Shown here piece after piece: positions 24,665 through 34,643 of a stretch of 64,000 bases of DNA (position 1 is its first letter; every line of letters begins with the position of its first letter). The stretch lies in contig NZ_CP195100.1 of assembly GCF_051175315.1 (NCBI RefSeq), positions 4,154,001-4,218,000 on the forward strand, given 5' to 3'. The translations under genes were made by a program, and so were the position numbers. The notes under the pieces were generated by a model. It made no database searches. It was not told the DNA's origin and saw only the letters and a program-made list of their open reading frames with translations. The DNA comes from Tundrisphaera sp051175315. Lineage in GTDB: Bacteria; Planctomycetota; Planctomycetia; Isosphaerales; Isosphaeraceae.

Positions 24665-26872
24665 TCAGGATTTGGTCGACATCCGGATGATCCGGGCCTT
24701 CCCGTAAGGGTTCTTCGTCGGGACCAGCTTGTTCCCCACGAACTTGTAGAAGGTGCCCGTCTCGGGGGTCGGCAGCGTCCGATCGACGGTGTTCTGGGCG
24801 AGGACCCTGGGGGTGCCGGCGAAGAAGATATCATCGCCGCCGCTGCGGAGGAACTTGACCCGGCCGCGGCGGCCGATCAGGGTGTCGTTCCCCTCGCCGC
24901 CCTTCATGTTGTTCTGGCCGAACCAGCCGTGGAGGGTGGTGTCGCCGGAGCCGGCCCGGAGGACATTCTTGCCGCCGTGGCCGCCGTCGATCGTCACCAG
25001 GTTGACGATGTCGCCGTCGACCGTGATCCGGTCGTTGGCCTTGGATCCGTAGAGGATGATCCGATTGACGTTGCCCGCCTCCGGCTGGATCGCGTCGATC
25101 ACGCCGTTGACCGTGACCTGGATGTTCTCGCCGTTGGCGATCACCCGGATGTCGTTGGTCCCCTTGCGGCGAGGCCGGGGGGTGACGATCAGGTAGCCCG
25201 TCTGATCGATGTCACCCGACCCGTCGTCGGCGATGTAGCGGACCGCGCCGGTGTTCGCGTTGGCGACGTTCAGGCGGATCGTCGCCGGGAGGCTGGCGAG
25301 GTTGTTCGACGCGGTCTGCGACTCGAAGGTGAACGAGTCGGGGCCCGCATAGCCGGGGTTCGGCGTGTAGGTCAGCGTACCGGCCTGGGGGTTGAAGTTC
25401 GTGATCGTGCCGTTGGTGGGCTGCGACAGGATGGCGAAGGTCACGGGCCCGGAGCCGGCGGTCGGCGCGGAGCCGGAGAGCTGGATCGCCGCCGGGGTGC
25501 TGGCCTGGGCCGTGATCAGGGTCGAGCCGGCGATCGGCCGGAGCGGGACCACCGCGGGCGAGGCATTGACGACCAGGTTGAACCTCTGCGTGTCGAAGTT
25601 CCCGGGCGTCTCGGTCGCGGTGGGGGTCCCGGCGCGGACGCCGACCAGCAGGCTGATCGTCCCGCTGAAGCCGGCGGTGGGAACGATCGTGACGCGGCCA
25701 TTCGCGTCGACGGTCGCCGAGCTGACGTTCTGGACGTCCGCGAACGCCGTCGAGGTCGACGTCCCGCTCTTCACGACATAGGTGATCGGGGCGCTCGGGT
25801 CGGGATTGACTGAGGTGAGCTGGAACGTGGCCGTCTGGCCCTGGCCGACGGTGATGGTGGGCTCGACCGGCCCGAGGTACGGGCGCTCGCCGGTGAAGTT
25901 GGCGACCCCGGCGCCCAGCCGGGTGACGCTGACCTGGAAGGACTGGGTCGCCGTGGTGTTATCCGTCGCGTCGGTCGCCGTGACCCGGATGTTGGCCGTC
26001 GCCCCGACCGCCGCGTTGGTGGTGTCGATCAGGATCGCGCCATCCTCGTCGGTGTCCGACAGGGTGGCCGAGGTGATCGTCACCGGGGTGACCGGGGTGG
26101 TGCCGTCGGCCCCGCCCTTGGCGACCCGGGTCAGCTGCTCCAGGACCTCGGCCCCCTCGACGAGCTGGCCCCAGATCGTGTGCTTGTGGTCGAGCGAGCG
26201 GGGTTGTCCGGTCGTGATGAAGAACTGCGAGTCGTTGGTGTCGGGCCCGGAGTTGGCCATCGCCAGCTGGCCCGACCCGGTGAAGACCAGGCTCTGGATG
26301 AACTCGTCGTCGAACGGCTGTGTGAAGGCACTCGGCGTGCTGGCCGTGGTGCCGCTGGCGGAGCCGCCCTGGACGATGAACGTGCTGGAGGTCGGGAAGC
26401 CGTTGGCGATCCGGAAGAAGGTCTTGCCGACGTAGAAGTTCTGGCCGTTGATGACCGCCGAGGTCGTGCCGGTCGCGTTGCCGTTGATCAGGCTCTCGAT
26501 CTTCGTGGTCGTCAGCGGGGTCAGCTGGTCGAAGAGCTGGAACGTCATCGACCCGTTGACGTCGATGTCGCCCGCCCCGCTCGACGTGTGCGAGACGCCG
26601 ATGGTCAGGAACTTGCCCTGGATCACCGACGCCTTGACGCCCGGGACATCCGACGAAACGGTGAAGGTCTGGGCATTGGCGGTGCCGCCGTTCAACGCCA
26701 CGACGTTGCCGAGGTACTGGGGCGAGGTGATGTTGCCGATGGGTGCCAACGAGGCCGTGAGCATCTGGCGGACTTCGAGCGACTCGACCTGGAGCCGACG
26801 CCCGGCCTTGGATCGGGGGCGCGAGCCCGCACTACCCCGCCCGATCGCATCCTTGCCCGTGCTGTCGAACAT
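24665..26872 (-). CDS. Secreted cyclophilin-type peptidyl-prolyl isomerase with Ig-like and RTX-like domains
   Basis: A 735-residue protein. Residues 1-40 hold a basic region and the planctomycete N-terminal signature 'LEVRQMLTA' (about 32-40), seen on many large secreted proteins. A cyclophilin domain (about 90-270) shows 'FFRIANGF', 'FIVQGGSASGT', 'SGQLAMANSGPDTNDSQFFI' and 'LDHKHTIWGQLVEG'. Then come beta-sandwich repeats (about 270-560) with 'TLTYTPNPGYAGPDSFTF', typical of cadherin- or Big-like modules, and C-terminal RTX-like 'GGHGGKNVLRAGSGDTTL' and 'GGEGNDTLIGR' Ca-binding turns. The ATG at 26872 has AGGAGG at ideal spacing; an upstream ATG at 26935 has no such signal. Probably folds proteins on the cell surface. 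Confidence 0.85.
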   Translation of the reverse strand: MFDSTGKDAIGRGSAGSRPRSKAGRRLQVESLEVRQMLTASLAPIGNITSPQYLGNVVALNGGTANAQTFTVSSDVPGVKASVIQGKFLTIGVSHTSSGAGDIDVNGSMTFQLFDQLTPLTTTKIESLINGNATGTTSAVINGQNFYVGKTFFRIANGFPTSSTFIVQGGSASGTTASTPSAFTQPFDDEFIQSLVFTGSGQLAMANSGPDTNDSQFFITTGQPRSLDHKHTIWGQLVEGAEVLEQLTRVAKGGADGTTPVTPVTITSATLSDTDEDGAILIDTTNAAVGATANIRVTATDATDNTTATQSFQVSVTRLGAGVANFTGERPYLGPVEPTITVGQGQTATFQLTSVNPDPSAPITYVVKSGTSTSTAFADVQNVSSATVDANGRVTIVPTAGFSGTISLLVGVRAGTPTATETPGNFDTQRFNLVVNASPAVVPLRPIAGSTLITAQASTPAAIQLSGSAPTAGSGPVTFAILSQPTNGTITNFNPQAGTLTYTPNPGYAGPDSFTFESQTASNNLASLPATIRLNVANANTGAVRYIADDGSGDIDQTGYLIVTPRPRRKGTNDIRVIANGENIQVTVNGVIDAIQPEAGNVNRIILYGSKANDRITVDGDIVNLVTIDGGHGGKNVLRAGSGDTTLHGWFGQNNMKGGEGNDTLIGRRGRVKFLRSGGDDIFFAGTPRVLAQNTVDRTLPTPETGTFYKFVGNKLVPTKNPYGKARIIRMSTKS

Positions 26873-26998
26873 CCGGCACCTCCTGCCCTGAGATCTCCGG
26901 CCGAACCGGGCGCAATGCCCCGGAGACTTCGGCATCCGTTCCTTGCGGATTCCATCGGGTCCGGCGTCCGTTGGACTTGAGCGGAAGGGGCGTCAAAC

Positions 26999-27041
26999 GA
27001 CGACGGCGAGCCCATCCCCGCGGGGACGGCTCGCCGTCGTC
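26999..27041 (-). terminator. Long hairpin after the DUF3352-like gene
   Basis: The outer stem is 14 bp (26999-27012 with 27028-27041) and the inner loop holds a second perfect palindrome, TCCCCGCGGGGA (27015-27026). It starts 31 bp past the stop codon at 27072. A short TTTG follows on the minus strand. Confidence 0.6.
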
Positions 27042-27071
27042 AAGGTCAATCCATCGCCCGATCGGGTACGA

Positions 27072-28862
27072 TCAGGGGTTGGCCGACTTGCGGAGGGTGA
27101 AGTTCGTGAACGTCATCCCGTCGTCTTCCTGGATGCCGAATCCGCCGCCCTGCGAGAGGTACTTGGCGAAGACCTCGAAGGGGGGGATCTTGTCCTTGTC
27201 GATCGCCTTGGCGACCTTCTCGGCGTCCGGATTGTTGGCGTTGGCCTGCTTCAGGGCCTGCTCGAACTGGCCGCTCTTGATCATGTCGTAGGACAGGCGG
27301 GCCTGCTCCTCCGACCGGGCGAACGACAGGCTGCTGGTCTTGGCCGGGATTTGCTTGCTGATGGCCTGGAACTCGGGGTTATCGACCAGGCTCGACGCCC
27401 CGCCGCGGAGGACGCCCTCCAGGAGGGCCGGCTCGGTGGAGACGAACAGGGTGTCCTTGGCGATGGTCAGGCTGGCGACCCCTGACTTGAACGGGTTGTT
27501 CGCGGCGCCGTTGGGGTTGGGCATCTCGGGGAGCTTGAAGTCGAAGATCGTGGCGCCCTGGAACTCGCGCTTGGCGGGGCTGCCGCCGGTCAGGGCGATG
27601 ATCTTGTTCAGGGTGTTCTGGAAGGCCTTGGCGTCTTCCAGGGCGATCCCGAACAGGAGGCGCTGGCTGTCTTCCTTGATCGGCTTCTTGAAGTCGCTGA
27701 TCAGGGTCATCCGGTCGCCGAGCGGCCCGAAGATGTCCTTCTGGAGGTTCAGCGGCTCGCCGCCGTTGGGGCCGACCAGCTGCTGCTGGAGCAGGTCGAG
27801 CATGCCCGGCTGGAACTGGTTGACCAGGTCGTTGAGGCCGGCATAGGCGGCGTCGAGGTCCCAGCTGAAGGTCTGGTAGCTGGCGACGGTGGCCGGCACC
27901 CAGGGCTCGGGGCGGAGGTTGGCCGGCGGCATCGAGAACAGCTTCAGGAGCCCCTTGGCCGGGGCCGGGGACATCACGAAAATCTTGCTGATGCTGTCAT
28001 AAGGGCCGCTGTTGAAGGTGAAGGTGCCCGCGGCGGCCTTCAGCCCGTCCAGGCCGAGCAGCTGGATCATGGCCTCGGGGCTCTGGCCGCCGCCGTTGGC
28101 CTGGGCGGCCTTGACGCCCGCCTTGACCGACTTGGTGATGTCTAGGAACCAGGAGACCGGGGCCTCGCCGAGCTTGGCCACGACCTTGGCGTACGACTCG
28201 ACCGAGGCGAGCGAGTTGCTCCGGCCGTTGGCGTTGGTGATCACATCCTGCAGGGCATCCACATCGGTGGAGATGTGGAAGACCGAGCCGGCGTTGGTCC
28301 ACACCACGGGCGGGGGGGCCGGCTTGTCGCCTTCCTTGGGCGCCTGGATGATGTGGAGCGTCAGCCCCTTGAAGTCCGACGTCGCGACCTTGGCGCCGGC
28401 CTCCTCGGCCTGCTTGGTCGACTTCATCATGACGTCGGTCATGGTCGACGCGTTCTTGCCCGCGTCGGCGGAGACCAGCAGGGCCACCGGGATCTTGCTC
28501 TCGGGCTTGGTCGTGCCGACCACCGCCACGGAGACCGTGCCCTGGGGCAGTTCGGCCAGTTCCTTGAGCGTGACGCCCAGCTTCGCCTTGACGTCCTTGC
28601 TGGCCTCTTCCAGCTTCTCCAGGACGCTCTCCTTGAGCGGCTTCACGGCCGGGTCGGCCAGCAGGCGGCCGAACTCGGTCGACTTGAACGATTCCCGCAG
28701 CTCGGCGACATTCTTGATCTTGAAGAAGAGCAACGTCGAGTCGGGCAGCGCCTTCTCCGGGTCGGCCGCGGCGCGGCCCGGCGTCGCCGCCGTCGAGAGG
28801 AGGGCCAGCCCGAGGCTGCCGGTCAAGGCGAGGCGAAAAGCCGCCCGCATCGGAGTACGCAT
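27072..28862 (-). CDS. Secreted DUF3352-like protein, function unknown
   Basis: A 596-residue exported protein: signal peptide in residues 1-32 ('LALTGSLGLALLSTAATPGRAAA'). A long alpha/beta body begins 'KALPDSTLLFFKIKNVAEL' (38-56) with several 'LPQGTVSVAVVG'-like strands. The pattern of a 'pass/fail' beta sandwich repeated across the chain matches DUF3352-type planctomycete proteins. No catalytic motif visible. Start ATG 28862; the upstream TTG at 28865 is equally in frame. GGGAG lies about 9 bases before. In the same strand group as the HtrA-like protease and the secreted cyclophilin. Confidence 0.75.
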   Translation of the reverse strand: MRTPMRAAFRLALTGSLGLALLSTAATPGRAAADPEKALPDSTLLFFKIKNVAELRESFKSTEFGRLLADPAVKPLKESVLEKLEEASKDVKAKLGVTLKELAELPQGTVSVAVVGTTKPESKIPVALLVSADAGKNASTMTDVMMKSTKQAEEAGAKVATSDFKGLTLHIIQAPKEGDKPAPPPVVWTNAGSVFHISTDVDALQDVITNANGRSNSLASVESYAKVVAKLGEAPVSWFLDITKSVKAGVKAAQANGGGQSPEAMIQLLGLDGLKAAAGTFTFNSGPYDSISKIFVMSPAPAKGLLKLFSMPPANLRPEPWVPATVASYQTFSWDLDAAYAGLNDLVNQFQPGMLDLLQQQLVGPNGGEPLNLQKDIFGPLGDRMTLISDFKKPIKEDSQRLLFGIALEDAKAFQNTLNKIIALTGGSPAKREFQGATIFDFKLPEMPNPNGAANNPFKSGVASLTIAKDTLFVSTEPALLEGVLRGGASSLVDNPEFQAISKQIPAKTSSLSFARSEEQARLSYDMIKSGQFEQALKQANANNPDAEKVAKAIDKDKIPPFEVFAKYLSQGGGFGIQEDDGMTFTNFTLRKSANP

Positions 28863-29109
28863 CAAGTCTCACTCCCTGGTTGCTGCATCGAGCCCCGCTC
28901 CCCCGCCGATGCCGGCGGGCCGGGGCGAAACCCATCGAGATCCCCCGGCCATCCGTCGGGCCGGGGTCCTGATCCTGCCGAGTTCCCACGAGGGGCCACG
29001 CGCCCGCCGGGGCTGGCCGGCCCTGGGCCGGTCCGATCCCTGACCGGGATCCTGGCTCGAACCCACCGGTCGCATCCGGGCCGCCCCACCCCGGGCGGCT
29101 GCGGCCCGT

Positions 29110-30108
<999 letters not shown>

Positions 30109-30237
30109 GGTCCGTAATCCCTTCCGGTGTCCCACGGGCGTCGTGTGTTCATCCCCACGCTGTTGGGAAGCGTTCATTGTATGGAACCCCGGCAAGGATT
30201 CAACCCATTAGGCGACGAGGGCCGGCCGCCCCCGATC

Positions 30238-31644
30238 TCAGGCCGCCGGCCCGGCGATCAGGCGGGCGGTGCGGGCCCAGGTCGAGAGGTTGGCCAGGCC
30301 GGCCACCACCAGGCCGATCGACAGCCCGGCCCAGAGGCCGACGATCCCGTAGCCCATCACGAACCCAAGCGTATAGCCGATCGGCAGGCCGATGCCCCAG
30401 TGGGCCACCAGGTTGGTGAGCATCGGCGACCGGGTGTTTCCGGCCCCGCGAAGGACGCCGGTGGCCACCACCTGCACGCCGTCGAAGAGCTGGAAGGCCG
30501 CCGCCAGGTAGAACAGGCGGATCGATGCCGCCGTGGCCAGCGGGTCGCGGGTGAACAGGAGGATGATCGGCCGCGAGTAGACCAGCAGGGCCAGCCCGGA
30601 GCAGGCCATGAAGGCCAGGCCGATCAGGATCGCCATCCAGCCCGAGGCCGCCGCCCCGCGCGGGTCCTGGCGGCCCAGCGCCTGGCCGACCCGCACGGCC
30701 CCGGCCGAGGCCACGCCCAGCGGGACCATGAAGGTCAGGCTCGACACGTTGAGCGTGATCTGGTGGGCCGCCAGGTCGGACGGGGCGAGCTTGCCCGCCA
30801 GGGCCGTGGCCGTGGCGAACACCCCGACCTCCATCGTCACCTGGAGCGCCGCCGGCCAGCCCAACGCCAGCAGCCTCCGCATCCGCGCCGGCTCGAACCG
30901 GGGGAGGAGGCGCGGGCGGGGCTCGATGACCGGCTCCGACCGGCGATACCAGGCGAAGGCCAGGATCAGGACCAGGGCGAGATACACGCGGGCCAGGGTG
31001 GTCGCCCAGCCGGATCCCGTCACCCCCATCCGGGGCGCCCCCCAGTGGCCGTTGATCAGCACCCAGTTGGCCCCGGCGTTGATCAGGTTCGCCGAGACCA
31101 GGGCGAAGGTGATCGGCCGGACCCGGTCGACCCCCTGCAAGAACCGGCGGAAGGCCGCGTACAGCATCAGCGGCCCGGTACCCCAGGCGATCGCCCAGAG
31201 ATACGGGATCGTCTCGCGGAGGACGGTCCGGTTGATCCCCCAGCCGGGCAGGAGGAGGACCACCCCGTACACCAGGAGCATCAGCAGGGGCGTCAGGCCC
31301 ACCGCCAGGATCACCCCCTGGGCCAGCGATCGGCGGGCCTCGTCGTCGCGGCCGGCCCCGTGCTCCTGCGAGACCATCGCGTCGAGGCCGAGCAGGAGGC
31401 CCATGCCGAAGATGGCCGAGGCCATGTAGAGGTTGGTTCCCAGCCCCACCGCGCCGGTGGCCTCCGCCCCCAGGTGGCCGACCAGGATCGTGTCGACGAT
31501 TCCCATCGACATCCAGCCCAGCTCGGCGACCACGACCGGCCCGGCCAGCGCCAGCATCGGCCGCAACTCGTCGGAGAGCCGGGCCATCATGGTGGCGTGG
31601 GCGATCCGGCCGCGTCCCAGGGTCTCGATCCCGTCGTCCATCAT
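30238..31644 (-). CDS. MATE-family multidrug efflux transporter
   Basis: A 468-residue integral membrane protein with about 12 hydrophobic helices. The N-terminal half begins at 'MMARLSDELRPMLALAGPVVVAELGWMSMGIVDTILVGHLGA', of which 'ELGWMSMGIVDTILVGHLG' is typical of MATE antiporters; the matching second half starts near 'LALGWPAALQVTMEVGVF'. It exports cationic drugs or toxic metabolites by Na+ or H+ antiport in the cytoplasmic membrane. The ATG at 31644 overlaps the uvrA stop (ATGA, 4 bp), so translation is coupled to the UvrA paralogue. Another Met three bases later is possible. Substrate unknown. Confidence 0.88.
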   Translation of the reverse strand: MMDDGIETLGRGRIAHATMMARLSDELRPMLALAGPVVVAELGWMSMGIVDTILVGHLGAEATGAVGLGTNLYMASAIFGMGLLLGLDAMVSQEHGAGRDDEARRSLAQGVILAVGLTPLLMLLVYGVVLLLPGWGINRTVLRETIPYLWAIAWGTGPLMLYAAFRRFLQGVDRVRPITFALVSANLINAGANWVLINGHWGAPRMGVTGSGWATTLARVYLALVLILAFAWYRRSEPVIEPRPRLLPRFEPARMRRLLALGWPAALQVTMEVGVFATATALAGKLAPSDLAAHQITLNVSSLTFMVPLGVASAGAVRVGQALGRQDPRGAAASGWMAILIGLAFMACSGLALLVYSRPIILLFTRDPLATAASIRLFYLAAAFQLFDGVQVVATGVLRGAGNTRSPMLTNLVAHWGIGLPIGYTLGFVMGYGIVGLWAGLSIGLVVAGLANLSTWARTARLIAGPAA

Positions 31645-34442
31645 GGCTTCCCTTGCTTCAGCAACGCGGCGAGGACCTGCCCGGTGGGCGTGTCGAGCTT
31701 CGCGACATCCTCCGGGGTCCCTTCGCCCACGATCCGGCCCCCGCGGTCGCCCGCCTCGGGGCCGACGTCGATGATCCAGTCGGCCGCCAGCAGGACGTCC
31801 GGGGCGTGCTCGACCAGGATCAGCGAGTGCCCCAGGTCCAGCAGCCGCGTCAGGGTCTCCAGCAGCTTGGCGGTGTCGGCCGGGTGGAGGCCGGCGGTCG
31901 GCTCGTCCATCAGGAACAGGGTCTTCGGGCCCCGGGCCGCCCGGGTGATCGCGGCCGGCGACGATGCCAGGAAACTGGCGAGCTTGAGCCTTTGAGCCTC
32001 CCCGCCGGAGAGCGTCGGGGCCGGCTGCCCGAGCCGGAGATATTCCAGGCCCACGTCGAGCAGGGGCCGCAGCCGCGCCTGGGCCTTGGGCCGGCGGCGG
32101 AAGAAGCCGTGGGCCTCGCGCACCGTCAGTTCCAGGACCTCGGCGATCGTCTTGTTCTGATAGGCCACCTCCAGCACCTCGGGCCGATAGCGGGTGCCTC
32201 GGCACTCCGGGCAGGTCATGGTGATGTCGGCCAGGAACTGCATGTCCACGGTCAGGGTGCCGTTCCCCTCGCAGGCATTGCACCGGCCCCCCTCGACGTT
32301 GAAGCTGAACTTCCCCGCCCCCAAGTTCCGGGTTTTTGCTTCGGGGGTGGCGGCGAACGTCTGGCGGATCTCGTCGAAGGCCTTGAGATAGGTCACCGGA
32401 TTCGACCGCGAGGTTCGCCCGATCGGCGACTGGTCGACCAGCACCACGTCGGCCAGCCCCTCGTATCCCGACAACCCGGTGCAGGGGATCGGCGTCGCCG
32501 ATCGCTCGTCGCGCAGGGCCTTCGCCAGGGCCGGATACAGGGTCTCGTCGACCAGCGTGCTCTTGCCCGCCCCGCTCACCCCCGTCACCACGCACAGGAC
32601 GCCCAGCGGCAACGCCACGTCGATGTTTTGCAGGTTGTTGCCGGTCGCCCCGGTCAGCAACAATCGGCCCCTCGGCTCGCGACGCGAGTCGGGGACGGCC
32701 AGCCGCCTCCGCCCCGAGAGGAACGCCCCGGTCGCCGATTCCTTGACCTTGGCGGCCCCCTTCGGCGTCCCCTCATAGAGGATCCGGCCGCCCGACTCCC
32801 CGGCCCCGGGGCCGATGTCGATCAGCCAGTCCGACGCGGCCAGGATCGACTCGTCGTGCTCGACCACGACCACCGAGTTGCCCGCGTCGCGCAGGCCGGT
32901 CAGGGTATCGACCAGCCGCCCGACGTCGCGCGGGTGGAGGCCGACGGACGGCTCGTCCAGGACGTAGAGGGTGTTGACCAGCCCCGACCCCAGGGCCGAT
33001 GCCAGCGCCAGCCTTCGCGCCTCGCCGGCCGACAGCGTCCGCGCCGGGCGGTCGAGGGCCAGGTAATGGAGGCCGATCCGGTCCAGGGCATCGAGCCGGG
33101 CCCGCGCCTGGCCCAGCACGCGCACGGCGACCGGGTTGGCGGCCTCAGCCTCCTCGACCTGATCCAGGAACGACCGGGCCTCGCGCACCGCCAGCGCGGC
33201 GACCTCGGCCACGCTCCGGCCCGCCACCTTGACCGCCAGGGATTCGGGGCGGAGTCGGGCGCCCTGGCAGTCCGGGCAGGTGTGATAGCCCCGCCAGCGG
33301 GCCAGGAAGATCCGGACGTGAGCCTTGTACGTCTTCGATTCCAGGCGCTTGAAGAAGGTCCGCAGCCCCTGAAGCCCCTTCCTCGGCGCCCCGTCGACGA
33401 CAATCGCCACCTGCTCGGGCGTGAGGGCGGAGAACGGGACGTCGACCGGCACGCCCAGCTTCGGCGCGATCGTCAGCAGATCCCGGAGGTTGTTGGCGTA
33501 GGCCGGGGTCGACCACGGGGCGATGGCGTTGTCCTGCAGGCTCCGCGACGGGTCGGGCACGACCTTGTCGATGTCGAACTCGATCACCTGGCCGAACCCC
33601 TCGCAGGTCGGGCAGGCCCCGAGCGGGCTGTTGTAGCGGAACAGGCGCGGGTCGGGCTCCGGGTACTCGGTCCCGTCGCGGGGGCACCGGCGCTTGCGGG
33701 TGAAGGTCAGGGGTGACAGGCCCTCGCCGTCGGGGATCGCCCGGCACCGGCCCATCCCCTTGCGGAATGCCGTCTCGATCGAGTCGAGGCGTCGGGTCTT
33801 CGACTCCGAGCCCCGAGTCAACCGGTCGACGATCACGTCTACCTGGCCGGGGCCGGGCAGGGGGCCTTCCTCCAGGCGGGTGGTCTCGCCGTTGAAGACG
33901 ACGCGGGTGAAGCCATCGACCCGGAGCCCGTCGGCCAGGGCGTGGCGGTCGGAGCCGGGGCGGACCTCGACCGGGAACGTGACCAGGTAGCGGGTCCCTT
34001 CGGGCCACTCGTCCAGGGCCCGGGCCACGCAGCCGGGGTCGGCCGGCTCGACGGGCAGGCCGCAGACCCGGCAGGTGACGACGCCCACCTTGGCGAACAG
34101 GAGCCCCAGGTGGTCCTGGACCTCGGCCACGGTGCCCACCGTGCTCCGGCTCGACCGCTTGCCGCGCTTCTGGGCGACGGCGATCGCCGGGGGGATGTTG
34201 TCGATCCGGTCGGCGTCGGGCTTGTCGAGCCGCTCCAGGAACTGCCGGGTGTAGGCCGAGAAGGTCTCGACGTAGCGGCGTTGCCCCTCGGCATACAAGG
34301 TGTCGAACGCCAACGAACTCTTGCCCGACCCGCTCACGCCCGAGAACGCGACGAGCTTCCCCAGCGGGATGTCGAGGTCGACCCCCTTGAGGTTGTGGAC
34401 CCGGACCCCGCGGAGCCGGATCGATCGCGTGTCGTCGGCCAT
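31641..34442 (-). CDS. UvrA-like ABC ATPase (excinuclease subunit A paralogue)
   Basis: A 933-residue twin-ABC protein of the UvrA family that scans DNA for damage. NBD1: Walker A 'SGVSGSGKSSLAFDTLYAEG' (about 34-53); zinc-module cysteines 'CRVCGLP', 'CPTCEGFG' and 'CPDCQGARL'; and signature 'TLSAGEARRLAL', where the usual LSGGE is LSAGE. NBD2: Walker A 'TGVSGAGKSTLVDETLYPAL', zinc module 'CNACEGNG' and 'CPECRGTRY', and an intact 'LSGGEAQRLKLA'. The UvrB-contact region is present ('VDVIVDRLT'). The segment 'IAVAQKRGKRSSRSTVGT' differs from housekeeping UvrA, so this is probably a second UvrA. No uvrB is in the window. Coupled to the MATE gene. ATG 34442 begins the conserved part. Confidence 0.88.
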   Translation of the reverse strand: MADDTRSIRLRGVRVHNLKGVDLDIPLGKLVAFSGVSGSGKSSLAFDTLYAEGQRRYVETFSAYTRQFLERLDKPDADRIDNIPPAIAVAQKRGKRSSRSTVGTVAEVQDHLGLLFAKVGVVTCRVCGLPVEPADPGCVARALDEWPEGTRYLVTFPVEVRPGSDRHALADGLRVDGFTRVVFNGETTRLEEGPLPGPGQVDVIVDRLTRGSESKTRRLDSIETAFRKGMGRCRAIPDGEGLSPLTFTRKRRCPRDGTEYPEPDPRLFRYNSPLGACPTCEGFGQVIEFDIDKVVPDPSRSLQDNAIAPWSTPAYANNLRDLLTIAPKLGVPVDVPFSALTPEQVAIVVDGAPRKGLQGLRTFFKRLESKTYKAHVRIFLARWRGYHTCPDCQGARLRPESLAVKVAGRSVAEVAALAVREARSFLDQVEEAEAANPVAVRVLGQARARLDALDRIGLHYLALDRPARTLSAGEARRLALASALGSGLVNTLYVLDEPSVGLHPRDVGRLVDTLTGLRDAGNSVVVVEHDESILAASDWLIDIGPGAGESGGRILYEGTPKGAAKVKESATGAFLSGRRRLAVPDSRREPRGRLLLTGATGNNLQNIDVALPLGVLCVVTGVSGAGKSTLVDETLYPALAKALRDERSATPIPCTGLSGYEGLADVVLVDQSPIGRTSRSNPVTYLKAFDEIRQTFAATPEAKTRNLGAGKFSFNVEGGRCNACEGNGTLTVDMQFLADITMTCPECRGTRYRPEVLEVAYQNKTIAEVLELTVREAHGFFRRRPKAQARLRPLLDVGLEYLRLGQPAPTLSGGEAQRLKLASFLASSPAAITRAARGPKTLFLMDEPTAGLHPADTAKLLETLTRLLDLGHSLILVEHAPDVLLAADWIIDVGPEAGDRGGRIVGEGTPEDVAKLDTPTGQVLAALLKQGKP

Positions 34443-34643
34443 CGATGCGCCCGCCCTTCGACCCACGACCCGTGACCCGCTCCGTCGGGCCTCATCGTAC
34501 CCGCCCGGGCGATCCGCCCGCAATCCGACCCCTCGGAGAGCTTTCCGCGAAGGGGGCGTGCGGATAGAATGGCGATCTTGCCGTGCCCGGGCATCGACCC
34601 GGGGCGGCCCCGATCATCCGCAGGTCCGAACGAGGCACCGACC

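Noticed and set aside
30109..30237. Possible tRNA-like segment around 30190 ('aaggattcaaccc')
   Set aside because: Superficially like a T-loop but has no matching arms or acceptor stem.
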